A stretch of DNA of 5,030 bases, taken from positions 1 to 5,030 of the forward strand of contig JBOHCT010000237.1 of assembly GCA_050699055.1 (NCBI GenBank), in the 5' to 3' direction. Positions 4,884 to 5,030 of this stretch are shown in pieces. Below the pieces are notes generated by a model. It saw nothing but the letters and a program-made list of their open reading frames with translations. It made no database searches and had not been told where the DNA came from. The translations under genes and the position numbers were made by a program. The DNA is from JBOHCT01 sp050699055. Its GTDB lineage: Bacteria; Actinomycetota; Actinomycetes; Streptosporangiales; JBOHCT01. Numbering within the stretch: position 1 is the stretch's first letter; every line of letters starts with the position of its first letter.

Positions 4884-5030
4884 GTGGAGTCACAGCCGGG
4901 CGGCGCACGCCGTGATCGCGTCGCCGTGCTCGGCCTGGGCGAAGCCGGGGCGGCGTACGCCCGCGGGCTCGCGGCGGCGGGCGTACCCGTGGCCGGATGG
5001 GACCCAGCGCGAGGCAAGGTTATCGAGGGG
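4884..5030 (+). CDS. NAD(P)-dependent dehydrogenase, 6PGDH/3-hydroxyisobutyrate dehydrogenase type (N-terminal part)
   Basis: Only the first 49 codons are present; the gene runs off the right edge. After a short polar lead, RVAVLGLGEAGAAYARGLAA (residues 12-31) is a classic Rossmann beta-alpha unit with the G-x-G-x-x-G dinucleotide signature. VPVAGWDP then forms the second strand, ending in an acidic residue. GLGEAG is common in members that carry a DUF1932 C-terminal domain, but that domain is outside the window. Such enzymes oxidise or reduce a hydroxy acid, which suits a late step of ring-fission product breakdown. Two starts are possible. ATG 4827 overlaps the preceding stop in an ATGA and would add 19 Arg-rich residues. 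GTG 4884 has the better ribosome binding site and places the Rossmann strand near the N terminus, so it is preferred. Confidence 0.75.
   Translation, partial: MESQPGGARRDRVAVLGLGEAGAAYARGLAAAGVPVAGWDPARGKVIEG

Noticed and set aside
3352..4908. Minus-strand open frame of 518 codons
   Set aside because: It lies opposite the LigJ-like and MetE-like genes, both with recognised motifs. The translation is Arg/Pro/Gly-rich with no domain pattern, as expected of an antisense shadow in GC-rich DNA.
1..5030. tRNA, rRNA, CRISPR array, transposase or insertion-sequence ends
   Set aside because: No repeat-spacer pattern, transposase motif, terminal inverted repeats or tRNA-like clover with a TTCGA-type loop was seen on reading either strand.

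Overview
The window is high-GC DNA with GTG starts, strong purine-rich ribosome binding sites and G/C-ending codons, which suggests an actinobacterium; the genus cannot be told from the sequence. All supported genes are on the + strand. Long minus-strand reading frames are shadows of the GC-rich coding strand.

Left part (1-1232): an AT-richer stretch of about 100 bases, then a 66-codon C-terminal relic that looks like the tail of an ABC substrate-binding protein, then an intact permease of the nitrate/sulfonate/taurine (SsuC/TauC-like) importer class. No ATPase gene is visible. The permease uses the rare codon ATA for 6 of its 15 isoleucines. The three complete genes downstream use none in 31, so the two halves probably have different histories.

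Middle (1233-1500): a 268-base gap with a promoter-like TTGACA/CACAAT pair. Its -35 box sits inside a 14-base dyad of the GT-N2-AC type used by FadR-subfamily GntR repressors. A second GTTGAC element lies 24 bases upstream.

Right part (1501-5030): a tightly spaced catabolic operon of four genes. They are (1) a LigB-type class III extradiol dioxygenase homologue in which one iron-binding histidine appears to be glutamine; (2) a LigJ-type 4-oxalomesaconate hydratase of the amidohydrolase superfamily; (3) a stand-alone catalytic domain related to cobalamin-independent methionine synthase (MetE) with its full zinc site; and (4) the start of a Rossmann-fold dehydrogenase of the 6-phosphogluconate/3-hydroxyisobutyrate type, cut by the window end. 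Dioxygenase plus LigJ matches two successive steps of protocatechuate/gallate 4,5-cleavage. The MetE-like protein could supply methyl-group or thiol chemistry, for example on a methoxylated aromatic, but that is inference. Each gap in this operon carries a GC-rich inverted repeat just after the stop codon, followed by a good ribosome binding site.
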